A stretch of 64,000 nt of DNA from Spisula solida (lineage: Eukaryota; Mollusca; Bivalvia; Venerida; Mactridae), in the NCBI GenBank assembly GCA_947247005.1, contig OX365955.1, positions 37,675,822-37,739,821 on the forward strand, given 5' to 3'. This document shows positions 26,578 through 38,800 of this stretch, in pieces. The notes under the pieces are model-generated. The model saw nothing but the letters and a program-made list of their open reading frames with translations. It had not been told where the DNA came from and did no database searches. A program made the position numbers and the translations under genes. How positions within the stretch are numbered: the stretch's first letter is position 1; each line of letters begins with the position of its first letter.

Positions 26578-26760
26578 AGACAAGAGATGTTTGTAAACTA
26601 TGAATAATTCCTACTATTCAGTCATTTCAGATTCAAGGTCATAATGACCTTGACCTTTTACCTCCTGGCTTCTGCAGGTCATGACCAACCCCTCGACCAA
26701 GTTTCAGAACTGTTGAGAGTTCTATAAGTATCTTTACATCAAGGTTAGGTATACAGTCAG
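26578..26760 (+). repeat. Interspersed repeat R4, copy 2
   Basis: 'agagatgtttgtaaactatg', then 'ggtcataatgaccttgacct' and 'catgaccaacccctcgaccaa'. A truncated and diverged copy. Confidence 0.65.
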
Positions 26761-27309
26761 GTCTCGATACAACATCAAGCCATATACTGTAATACTCATA
26801 CTGGCAGCATTTTTATGGCGATAAATGTTGAATCCATTTGGTATACTGAAATATTCGTTAACAAGATATTTCGCTCTGGAGCAAGCGCTGTTTTATTAAG
26901 AGCAGTCTTTTCTTAAAGAAACCATCTAACATGAGCAAAGCAATATTGTCATACATTGGATAAATAGAAGTGTCATAAGATGACAAGACCCTGTTACTAT
27001 GGCGACCAACGAAGAAGATTTTAAGAGCATTATAAACTAAACATGACAAAATACAGTAAATACAACATTCTCTATACATCATACACATGTATCTAAATGA
27101 AATTGTTATAATTTAAAATTGACACAAGCACATATTGTTTGTTTATTGTTTATCTATGATATAGTTTGTTCATCAAATTATATTTCAACACTTTGAAGAA
27201 AGACATATCTGTTTACATTTCAATACATTACAAAACATGGTAGCATAATGGATATAATAATCATGTACCTTGAAATTTTACATGACTTGGTAATAATATT
27301 TATAATAAC

Positions 27310-27770
27310 AAGATAGGTTTGTAAACACTTGTGCCCCAATCATGGCAGGTAGACAATGTTTAAAGTCAAGGCGTCCTTGACCTACTGACTGCAAAAGCAA
27401 TAGAAGCCCTCTATTGTTGAAGATCAACCTCCAAGTTTGAAGATTTTGGGCCCAACCAATCTTGAGTTATTGATCGAAAACTATTTGGTATATTTAATCA
27501 TGTCTTGACCTACTGACCTCAAAATCAATAAGGGTTGTCTCCAGTTGATGACAAACCACTATAGATCCTCGTCCCAACCATTCTGGAGTTATCAACTCAG
27601 AAATAATGGGTCTATTTATTCATGTCAAAGGTCACAGAAACCAAAATCAATAGGGGTCATCGACTGTTGATGACCAACCTCCATGTAAAGTTTGAAGATC
27701 TTGGGCCAAATTGTTCTTGAATTATTGATCGAAAACCAATTGGTGAAAGTTTGAAATTTTGATGAACCTG
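27310..27770 (+). repeat. Interspersed repeat R4, copy 3 (extended)
   Basis: 'gataggtttgtaaacacttg' plus 'tgccccaatcatgg', then three tandem diverged blocks of 'cctactgacc.caaaatcaat', 'ggttgtc/gggtcatc' and 'ttgagttattgatcgaaaac'. The block reiteration distinguishes it from the other copies. Confidence 0.7.
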
Positions 27771-28494
27771 AAAATTCTTGAAATAGGACAAACGAAGAAA
27801 AACAGACTTTTTGGTTCGTTTAAAAACATTCAGTTCAGGTATATCACTGAAAAATTTCACCCATGTAATAATACTATTTAAATTGAATATTGACATCGAT
27901 CACTATGACTTTTGTAGAGCTGATATAAACAAGGGAATTCCACAGATTAACATTAGGAATATATATACATGGAAGATATGATTTGTATGTTATTTGATAA
28001 TATTACACAATGTATATTTATATATATATCACATGGCGATCAGTATAGGAACACTGTATTCAATCTGTAAGCATGAAATAGGTAAACTAGATGTGTCCAT
28101 GGGTGGCTCCACTACACCGCATCTGATGTTAAACAAAGGGCCATAACTCCTTTACATACTGAAACTGTATTTGATCACCCTATTTTCAGAGTTTAAAATA
28201 TACTATCACAATTTATTGATTAGACACTCATTGCTCATACTACAAGACACCCACATGGACATACAGGAACACATTTTATGCCTCTATACAGTTCTCTGAA
28301 AGGCAAAGTTATAAAATAAAATTAATAAATATGATATTGGTTAACATGGTACAAAAAGTTTCAGTAAAAAACACACAATTTGCAAACAAACAGAACAAAC
28401 AAATGGAAGCTAACAACAAATTATCATCATAATTTCTTGGATTTCAACCTATGGCACAAATTGAAACAATATTATAGTGCGAACAAATTAACGT

Positions 28495-28920
28495 AGTCCT
28501 CCACCTTTATGCGTGAATATACCGGTATATGTGCGGAATATATCAATTTCTGGAGATTAAGATCAGTGTTTATACTATATCTCGTACATAATCATAATAT
28601 AGTCCAGAGAATTAACACGACTCTCGACCTTCTATTAGCATAATTTAACAGGTGATATATAGTCTATATTAATAATCCCGGTTGTATGTTTGCATAAGCG
28701 GGATGTATCACGAAGACGCTCAAGGTGTAATACCAACATAAATCTAAAGGACCGATATTGCATGATTTGCATGCAGAAATTTATATATTCAATGCAAAAA
28801 CCTTGTAATATATTCAGGGATCATGTCGAATTCACTGAGCTATACTATCCGCTTACACAAACAAGGGCATAGGGTAAATTATAGAATTAAACCAACTGTT
28901 AAATTATACTCATAGAAGGT
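28495..28920 (-). repeat. Interspersed repeat family R1, inverted copy 3
   Basis: The part at 28495-28640 matches the reverse complement of family R1 ('cacgactctcgaccttctat' equals the complement of 'atagaaggtcgagaatcgtg'). The part at 28690-28850 is a second R1 segment, also inverted. This is a compound or rearranged copy. Confidence 0.6.
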
Positions 28921-29139
28921 TTGAGGATCCGATGAATTTGCAGGCACAATACAACAAAACATAAACCTATTGAACAAGCATGATAACAAAAGATCCCACG
29001 ATAAGCAACAGTAACATCCTTTTTAGACCAAATGTATCAACAGGATTTACAACTTAAGTCTTTACACCATAGGGTCCCCATAAATTGCTGCATATCATTG
29101 ACAACATTTTTTATGAGAGATAAGCGGCAAAAACAGAAA

Positions 29140-29380
29140 AACAAGTAATTAAGAATTGCAAGCAATACAGAAGTCCCCTACTGGTTTTAAGCCATTTTCA
29201 ATGTTTCTGTTGCCATAGCAACCACAATTTTTGTCAGAATCAAAATATTTGTAGACGTGCAAAATCCCTTATTGCCCCCTATCCACATACCAAGTTTCAT
29301 AAACCTAGCTTGGAAACTTTTTGAGTTATGTCAGGATCCAGATTTTTTGACGGACTGACTGACCGGTAGGGGACTAACAA
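29140..29380 (+). mobile_element. 'AGTCCCCTACCGG' element, monomeric copy B
   Basis: Starts 'aagtaattaagaattgcaag' and 'agtcccctactggttt'. It has one internal block and a short GACGGACT tail, and closes with the inverted terminus 'accggtaggggact'. The two ends form a terminal inverted repeat, indicating a non-autonomous DNA transposon. Confidence 0.8.
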
Positions 29381-30248
29381 AAACATAGTCACAGTGTGGA
29401 ACTCTTTAACTTGAGATTTGCCCTGAGCTTGAACTCTAATTTGACAACAATCTTTAATTTCAAGCTGATATTTCTGTTTCAGCGATTCTTCAGGAGATTT
29501 GATGAGTCTGTTGCATAATTTAAGTGCTTTGTAGCTCTTCTTAGGTGTTCCCTAAATTTCAATTAAACATAGAAAGCATAGATTACCTCCCTTCGAAAGA
29601 AATCGCTAAATGCTTTGATTAGGCAACAGGCTCCTATCATTGAAAATCATTGTTGGTCAGCTGTGACATGCAAACAGACTGATCAAAGGTGGAACCATGT
29701 AGTAATGGATTAAAAACATAATTTCACTTTGCATACATAAACTATCAACAAATCTGGTTAGCAAACATTACTTAAAGCAAGCTTAAACAAACATTCATGA
29801 CACTTAACAATACAGTAACTAATGATTAAATCACAAACGATATTGCAATAAACCTAATATGATCGAGTGCTAACAATGTAATAGATAAATTACTCTGTGT
29901 AAATAGACAACATAATCACAACAATAAATGTCAGTTTTGGAGATTTTGACTCTTGAAAAATAGGAATTAGAAAATTAGAGACCCATCAATGGTTTTAATT
30001 GCGAGCAACATAACCCTCAGTAATTAAAAAGATAACATAAGTCAGACAGGGAAGACAGCACAACAAGACACTTAATCAAAACAGATAAAGCAATATACAA
30101 GGTAGGTATATGTGCATATACTCCGACTAGACACGGCTATCACAATAGTTCCCACTGTATTTATAATACTAAACTGCCTTGTGCATAGACAATACATAAC
30201 TAATACATGTACATGATCTAGAATACAAGTAATAAAGGTATACATCAT

Positions 30249-30561
30249 GAGCCCATTGCCTAACCAAACCGCTTCCAAATTGCGCTATCGAGCGCTTTCC
30301 TACATCTATGCAACAACACGCTACCAGCGACGATAGCATGCCATTTCTTAACACTTTGCTAGGCAAGCGTTACCGAGCGCTTTCTTGTGCAACCAACTGA
30401 TTCGGTAGCGCTTTGCTGTGCAACGGTCTGCTATCAACGAGAGCTCGCCGGTAGCATATAATTTTTTGCTTCGGCCAATACGTATTGCTTTTGAAAGCAT
30501 GACATTTCCTAGCAAAGCGGTATCTAGTGCTCGGTAACGCTTTAGTTAGGCAACAGGCTCC
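30249..30561. mobile_element. MITE with 'GAGCC.GTTGCCTAACYAAA' termini
   Basis: The left end 'gagcccattgcctaaccaaa' pairs imperfectly with the right end 'agttaggcaacaggctc'. The interior is a series of 'gcgctt..taacgct' inverted motifs. CAT flanks both ends, a possible target duplication. A related right end occurs at about 29620-29635 ('gattaggcaacaggctcc') and a left end at about 21055-21090. Confidence 0.75.
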
Positions 30562-31440
30562 ATGTATATAAAACAACAAAATAGAATCTACATCAATCAA
30601 TGATAATGGCCAACACAATCATCCTCAATGCCCTTCAGAGTTAACTTAGTGAAATACTTAGTCTAGTCGTGAAAAGTAGACATTGGCACCTACGTTCAGT
30701 AAGTAAATATTGTAAAGGAACTTTGAGTTTACAATGCCCGTCACAGTTAACTCAGTGAAATACTTAGACTAACGATGAAACATAGACATTGGCACCTACA
30801 TTCAGAAGGTAAAATATTAAAATGAAACTTAGACAGCTAGGCTCATAGAGACGTAGTGGATAATCTAGACTATTGCTTTTTTCAGTAAGACCTAAGTAAG
30901 TGAAATTTTGAATTGGAACTTGAACTGTCGGTGTCATAAAGAGACTTAAAGTTGATATTAGTACAAAAATAGCCAAATTGTATCTAAAATTATTCAATGA
31001 AGTGAACACGCACATTAAAAGAATTTGAAAGCATTTCCATGTCCCAACTTTTACTATATAAGGAAGTAAATGAGTAACTGGGACATGTTCATGAAACTAC
31101 TCTTACATCAATCCAGACTTACATGAAAGTATTGCGCAACACTTGCTGTGAAAGTTGAGACAGAGGGTATGCACCTGAGCTACTTGTTGGTAGATAGTTA
31201 TATACATTTGTACATACCAGTAACTGGTAGATTTTGAATCTACTACTCAATTGCCGAAGAAAATAACAGTTTACTTGTGCATGTATTTAAATTGAACAAC
31301 AGAATCTTTACTCAGAGCAGGAACTGTTGATGGAAGCTATGATTCAAACAACTAACAAAAACATATCACCATGGCAACCAATAGGTGCAGTGACTGGCAA
31401 TATCAACTTGTACAATAAATAATTCTGTCAAAATACCAGT

Positions 31441-31600
31441 ATTGTAAACCAAGTAATTATTTCGCATGATTTAATTTCCCGAATTTGCGAGTGGTAGAAT
31501 TTCGCGGAATTAAGTTGCCGCAAAAGTGCTAAATACATTAATATTTACATTGAAGGAAACTTAAAACCACGAAAATTTGTAGTAAATCTGTTTGTAGTAC
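31441..31600 (+). repeat. Partial copy of the 34881-35101 MITE
   Basis: 'attgtaaaccaagtaattat', 'tggtagaatttcgcggaatt', 'aagttgccgcaaaagtgcta' match the left two thirds of the element at 34881. The right terminus is absent. Confidence 0.75.
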
Positions 31601-32351
31601 CTAATTTGTAAGTAATTGGTGGCGTTAACAGTTTCCTGATCAATCTTGAAGTAACACTAAACATGGAAAAGCTGTCCACTTTGCCTTAAAAAAGTATGTA
31701 ATGGTTGTGTGTCCAGGTTACTGCTCAACTATGTCATCATATTGTCTAGTTATATACTTACTAGAGAAAACATGAAGATGATCAGCCAATGAACACACAT
31801 TTTGTAAATGATTGACCAATAGACATTGAGTACAGGAACACACACAAATGGCTTTCGTTTAAACAGATTGGTTGGATTGTTTCATAATAACAAAATAAAT
31901 AACAGTAACAGAAATTTTGGGAAGATGGTAGGTACATACTGTATAAATAGTACATTCCTAAACCAATAGGTCAAGTGCAAATTTGCACAATTGATATAGC
32001 CACAACATCACAATTGTTGAGGAAAATGGTGAGCAGTAATAAAACCCTGTAATGTAAATCAAACTTTTATCAATGGTTATAGATGATAAGATCAAATGGA
32101 TGATCGGAAATTTGTCACAACTGACCAGTTGCCAGTAATCAAAATGTTCATCAAAAGATGAATGAATTCTAATGAATTTGTCAAAACAATCCAACTATTG
32201 ATCAACGAAGCCCTTGATTAGCAACCACAGACAACTGGTCAAGAATCTAACTACGAGGATTTGTATTCTTTTTGTAGAACTGCTGTAAGGACTCATAGTA
32301 TTGTTGTTGTTGTTTGCATTTGACTGGGACAACAACAACAACTTTGTAATT

Positions 32352-32866
32352 CTAATTGTCTGTATTTCTACGGTGCCTATGTTTCTCTGAAGCCATGAGT
32401 TCATCTTGTAGAAGTTGTAACGTCGAGACGAGAGAATCTTTTTCACCTTTCATGTCTTGTAACTCTTCTTCAAGGGTGACAACTCTTTCCATCAAATTAT
32501 TATTATCGGTTTCAAGTTCAGAGTTCACTTTCCTGAGATCAACCGTGTCGTCTAATGATCCTCCGCTCGATAACGCAAACATTTTTAACTTATCACGTAA
32601 GCGTTTATTTTCTGCTTGTATATCTTCAAACTTATCTTCAACGTCACGTAATCTATCAAGTTCTTGTTCCTGGCTTTGTGTGTGGTCATCAAGTTTCTCA
32701 GATAACATTTTTAACTGTTTATTTTGGTTTTGAAGTGTGGATATTTGTGTTTGGATTTCTGGTGGACATAATGAAAGATCTATGGTTGAAACATCTACAA
32801 CAGCAGACGACAAACTCTGTGGAATACTGGATGGTTCTTGTACATTCTCCACAGTGGTATTTTGTC
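32352..32866 (-). CDS. UHRF1BP1L: BLTP3 exon 21 (coiled coil, stop)
   Basis: Residues 1326-1496, stop TAG at 32354-32352. From about residue 1355 it is a long heptad-patterned coiled coil ('LQNQNKQLKMLSEKLDDH', 'ENKRLRDKLKMF', 'LETDNNNLMERVVTLEEELQ'), matching the C-terminal coiled coil of SHIP164. Acceptor 'ttttatttcag'. Confidence 0.96.
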
Positions 32867-35800
32867 CTGAAATAAAATGATTTCATTCATAATTAATTTT
32901 AAACAAGAGATTTTAATAAAACATGTAAGCACACTTTGTCACTATTACGTGGAGCTTTGACCAATTAACATCAAAAGAAGTACAGTAGAGCTGGTCATGA
33001 ATAACCTCCACACCAAGTTTGGGAATTGTATGTTAAGAGTATGCTTGTTATCAATCAGACATGGCTACAATTTATTCGGTTTAACACGGTTTCTCAACAA
33101 TTTTTCAATTATGCACGGCAGCTGATTTACCAAACCAGTTTTTGACCTCACATGACCCATTTTCAAACTTGATCTAAATTTCATAGAGGCAATACAACAT
33201 TCTAACCAAGTTTCATGAAGATTGGGCCATAATTGTGTCCTCTAATGTGTTCACAAGCTTTTTCTAAGATTTGACCTAGTGACATAGTTCTTGACCCCAC
33301 ATGACCCAGTTTCAAAATTGACCTACATTTAATATAGACAAACATTCTGACTAAGTTTCATGAAGATTGGGCCATAAGTGTGGCGTCTAGTGTGTTTACA
33401 AGAAATTTTCGACAGACGGACGAAGAGCAATCACAAAGCTCAGCCTGTCACTTTGTGACAGTTGAGATAAAAATATAAGCTGATTAATTGAACTATCACA
33501 TCCATTATGCAAACATGCCAGAAATACGAATCTTCAAATATCAACATATCATGACCTTAGTTTTTTAATTATGCACTAATTTTTTTGAATTCAATTTCGG
33601 TGAACGTTTTTAAAAAGATGCCTGTTTAGGCATGACTGTAACCATATTGTATATAAATCTTCAGGTTGAAAGGTCAACACCTCATAGTCTATATTTTGTG
33701 TATAATGTAAACCTGTAGTCATATGAAATATGCTGTCACTATTTCTCTTGATGTGCATATGATGAATATTCAAATTGATTGGTTTTGAGCCTTCTGTTGA
33801 TTGGACAGGCCTGGGTGGTGGGCGGTCCTCCTGTAATCAAACAATGAATACCAAATTACGTCTGTGTTATATTTTACAAAATTACAATTACAAAAAGCTA
33901 TGACAGATTTGATCAAATCAGAATCACTTTTCAAGAATTTGTCCGACCAATAATAAATTAATGTGTGTTTCTAAATAAAGTTTTACGAAGTTGAAAAACT
34001 TAAGTTAAAAGAATATTAAGCCTTTTAATGCACATATTACTGCTAAAGTTATGATTAATATAGATGCTATGTATATAAGTGCTGAAACAATCTTTAAAAA
34101 AAAGCAAGCTTTGTTTTATGCCTCCGAGAAAAAAAAAAGACATATTTTTTAATTGTATAAAAATACACTAAAAACACTTAGTTAAAGATTGTTTTTACCG
34201 TTAACGTCAAATTGAATTTATCCACTAGGATATGCATAGGTGTGGGTTCACCAGCAGATTCGTCGCCAAAGAAATCGCCCATGTGATCAATACTGGTCAT
34301 ACGGAATGTTAACCCATAATTCTTCACTCTAGCTTCCAATAGCCCCAAATCTTTCCCCTTAGGGACCAGTAATTCTGCACATGGTCCCATGGTAAACTTC
34401 AAGGTGATAGGAAACACTCCATCTTTAGTATTCGCTGCTGTTTTAATAATGCCTGAAATATGTCATATTAAGAAGTTCAAAAACAATGTTCTATTTCATA
34501 CAAATATAATAACAACATGTTATCAAGCATCTTCATAAGCCTCAAAATGTCAAATCAATCTTGTCTACTGTTTACAATCACTTTTTGAGGCATGTTTGGG
34601 GGAAATCACAGATGTTTGTGCACCTGCCGCAAAACCATCCAGCCAGAGATGTATGGAATATTTGTGCTGCAAGATTGCAACATCACAAAACAAATTCTCG
34701 ACATGTCAACCTTTTCTGTGTTTTGATTGCGATTTACTGATCAGGCAATTTTACTACTGTATTCAAGCCAAACCGGGGACATGCAGTCTAAATGTTAATT
34801 TGTTTTTATTTGTGGTAGTAATCAATCGTGCGACCATACTACTCAAACAGGGTTTCAGTCTCAGTGACAGGAATGAAATATACTGTAAACCAAGAAATTA
34901 TTTCGCGCAATTTAATTTTGCAGAGTTCGAGTGTGGTAGAATTTCACGAAATTAAGTTGCCGTGAAAGTGCTAAAACATTAATATTAATAATAATTAACA
35001 TTGCGGGAAACTTAAAAACGAAAAAAATTGTAGTCGCGAATATGCCGACGATCAGCAAAACGCGAAAGTTAGTATTCGCAAAAGTGAATTGGTTTACAGT
35101 ACTCCATTTTAAGACTGAATTTTCAGACTGCTTGTAAACCAAAAATGTTTGTAACAAGAGATGATGAACACTGACCAGTCGATGATGATAACTTTGCATA
35201 GAAATCTTCATATATAATATTTCCTGTCTCCTCACATTCGATGCTTTTTGTTTGAAGTTGGAAATATAAATCTTCGCCATGATTCTGTATAGAGACTTCC
35301 GTACCTGAGAGTCGCAATACCACAACAGAAACCTGAAGGTAATAAATGTATAATAATAATAATATATAATAATGAACGTACAGGCTTAATGCATGGTTAT
35401 TGACAAATGCCAGTATTTCCGATTTATATGCTTTTATCCTTGCCACTGGAAATCCACATGGGCAAGGCCCCCAGAAGGTTAGTCTCTTTAGAATTTTGGG
35501 GATAGTGCATGATACAGAAGATACCCCAGTTCCAGAAGCATCCCTTGTTCTTTTTCATGCCTGATGTAAAGCATCATACACGGGACCTGGCTTAATGCAT
35601 GGTTATTGACAAATGCCAGTATTTCCGATTAATATGCTTTTATCCTTGCCACTGGAAATCCACATGGGCAAGGCCCCCAGAAGGTTAGTCTCTTTAGATT
35701 TTGGGGGATAGTGCATGATACAGAAGTTACCCCAGTTCCAGAAGCATCCCTTGTTCTTTTTCATGCCTGATGTAAAGCATCATACACGGGACCTCGCTTA

Positions 35801-38800
35801 ACGTTTCGTCCAAAAGACTGTTAGTAAGTTTAGTTATGTTAGGTGGGAAAAAGCATTTCTGTTTTTGATTGGCTCGAGTTGGGATCGAACCCGCAACCTT
35901 CAGATCAGCAGTCATTACCCCTTACCACTGGACCTCTTGTCCACCAGTATTTCGACTTTTATATTGGAAAAGATCGGGAGTATAGAAATTGATTTCTTGA
36001 ATATAACTGATATGTGTTAATATCTACATGTGATAGAACATAGATGCATTTACAAAGTTACTACACATTCACTGACGTTTTCCTGACTAGAAAAGAAATT
36101 ACTGGCTTGTTACTTGTTTTGATCCAGAAAAAATCTAATTTGATGACTTTCAATAAGAGAATTTCCTGAGTTTTTATTGACAAGTTCTATACAACCACAT
36201 GTAATATCAATCACTCTCAACACCTCATTACTGATGTAAATGATAATATGAAAGAAGAGAAGCCTACTGAGCATCAAACAGGGGAAATTCATGCACCCTT
36301 TTTGTCTTAGTTATGGGTATACAAGAATGGCCAATGTAGCTCCTGCACTAGAAGAGGACCGTGTACTAAAAGGTTATCAAGGTGATGGATCCTTAGTATC
36401 TAAACAAATAATGATAAAAATTCCTACCATTTCTTTTGCCCGAGAAGCAGATGTACTTTCTGCAAACACACTAGAGAGATCATCATCTGTCGTAGATGAA
36501 GTTTCTGACGTTCTACCATGATTGAATGCCGGCGCCTCATTGTCATCCATATTAAGGAATTCAAAATCATCTTCATCCGATATATCTGTTTTCAATGAAA
36601 TACTGAAACACAAAATATGTCATCATATACAAGTATAAGCAGACAATTATGACATATCCTGTAATATGTCAGGGTTGCCTACATAAACATACTACTCTGG
36701 TATCTTCAAACATTATAGTACAAAAAGGCACATATAATTGAAAATAACAAGAGTGCCATTTGCTTCTAAAGTGCTAAAGCCTAGGTTCCACTGAGGAATT
36801 CCAAATCGGCGAAGTTCTCTCAATTTCTTCCGATACCACGCGATTCATCACAATTCCTTCCGATATCACAAACTGTCTCATGACTTCCCCAAAGCTTCCC
36901 CTAGACCATGAGGAACTTGGTCCCGAAGTCCTGAATACTCATTAATTTCAATCGGGAGTACATCGCCGAGGCAAAATAAGCTTAGTGGGACATAGGCTTA
37001 CCCTTCTGACTCCGAAGATTGATAATAATCAAAGAGGTAGTCACATTAATCATGCAAGATTCTGTCATTCAGTGACATAATTAAACATGTAGATAAGGTC
37101 AGTGTTGAGATTTAGCTGCGGCCAGAAGTGATTAGTGCTATCTGGGTCACGGCAGGTCATACCCTTCCATGAAAATTTGACAACAATGTTGACTATCCTA
37201 CTAGTCCTTGTGAATGCGTAGACTATTAGAACTACTGGTTAGGAAAAGGTCTAGGAAAACAGGTTAGGTGAACTGGATGTTGTATATAACTGAAAAACTG
37301 TAGAAAACCGGTGTTAACATAAAACATCATGTGATTTATATTGATCATGATTTCATCGTATCCAATCACCATAGTAACGTACCTATCACAGTCATCAAAA
37401 TCATCTGGATCAAGCTTGTTCTTGATTTTACCCATAAAATTTGATATGTTGGACACTCCAGAAGTAAAGGATTTCTTCATCGCTGTAGGGGTCAACTTGC
37501 TTCCCGACCTTGACCTCTGATGACCTGCAACGCTAGAATCGAGTGAGGAGAGCCCAGAATCGCTGGCTGTATATTGTACACTATGTGCTATCTCAAGGTT
37601 GCCAGTGACAGATATGCTTATATCTTCGGTTGATTGGGAATCATTTCTAAGATCTGAAATAGTTATACAATCTACACTGAGAAGCTGTTCTAACTCATCA
37701 GGTATAGTTTGTTAAAGCAGACGACAATCAAGTTAAGTAATTGTATACATGAGAACAAATAATTTTTTATACAAAATGTGGTTTTAGTTGATTGACAGTC
37801 TCTATTAACAGGTTAAATATCTTGGATCTGATGGGAGACAAAATTAGTGGTCTTGTAGACAAGTTGTGTAATTGTTCACAGGTTGTCTGGAACACAGGTT
37901 TGATGGCAGGCCTACATACGTGAACATTAAGTCGTATTTTATATATACAAATTTAGACAAAAATACGACAAATAAATAATACTCTACCTTTTTGTTGCCT
38001 GTGTACACTATCTGTACTCTGTCCATAACAGAGTATGGTGGAGTCACTCTGGGAATGAGATAAGTGACTTTCTGCATGTAATGTATTATCACTCATCTCT
38101 ATACAAGGATCTGTGGATATAAAACAGTATCTGGTGTAACTATGGCAACAAGGCAAATAATATCCCGGGTTACCATCTGGCATTTGAGCCTAATTCAGAC
38201 ATTCTAAAATAAATCAGTTTCTCACAGCTCTGTTAAAAGATGGTGTTAGTTTGGCTATTAAGTGTTGTTAATAGGGCTCAGAGTACAGTGTTCCCTCTCG
38301 TAACGTCACCTCTCTCAAACGACTCCCTCCGTTAAACGACATTTAAATTCCTCCCATGCAATTTCAACGTTAATTTCCCTCCGAGAAACGACACCTCCCT
38401 TCAACGACAAACGTCAGTCAAAAGTCCTCTCCGGACCAGCATAGGTTAAATCAGTTGTTGATTGTTTTCACAAGTATTGACACTGTCTGCCAATATGGTA
38501 TACTAATCATCATTGAGAAGCTTGTAAATCGCTATTTTTCACACTTGCATTTAGTCAAACCATTTCGACCCAATCTATACAGGGATGCCCGTATAAGCTG
38601 GCTGGACCGTCAGAATTTTAAGCAGCCACTTGCAGACAGCTTATCTGTCTAACTTGCATTGTGACACGATTAACAAATTGTGGTTTGGTCTAATTGGATA
38701 ATTACGACGATTAATTTGTTTTCATTCATTGGTGGTCTGTATAATAACTTTGGTCAGGGTAAGATGAGAAAACTTGTTGCTTCTGATTAAATAAAGTGAC

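Larger units (their letters stand above)
21850..32351. other. Repeat-rich noncoding interval between the two genes
   Basis: No coding exon is recognisable on either strand. Contents besides the separately listed repeats are AT-rich single-copy DNA, a tRNA-like SINE head at 22713-22790 ('acctcagtggttagcgcg', 'gacccggtttcaaat'), a poly-G run at 24597-24611 after a GACC-rich tail, and an end fragment of the 30249-30561 MITE at about 29570-29635. All of it lies downstream of the minus-strand gene's stop codon, so part may be 3' UTR. Confidence 0.4.

Noticed and set aside
32356..32875. Two plus-strand ORFs opposite the last BLTP3 exon
   Set aside because: Shadows of the coiled-coil exon, whose minus-strand frame has heptads, splice phase and homology.
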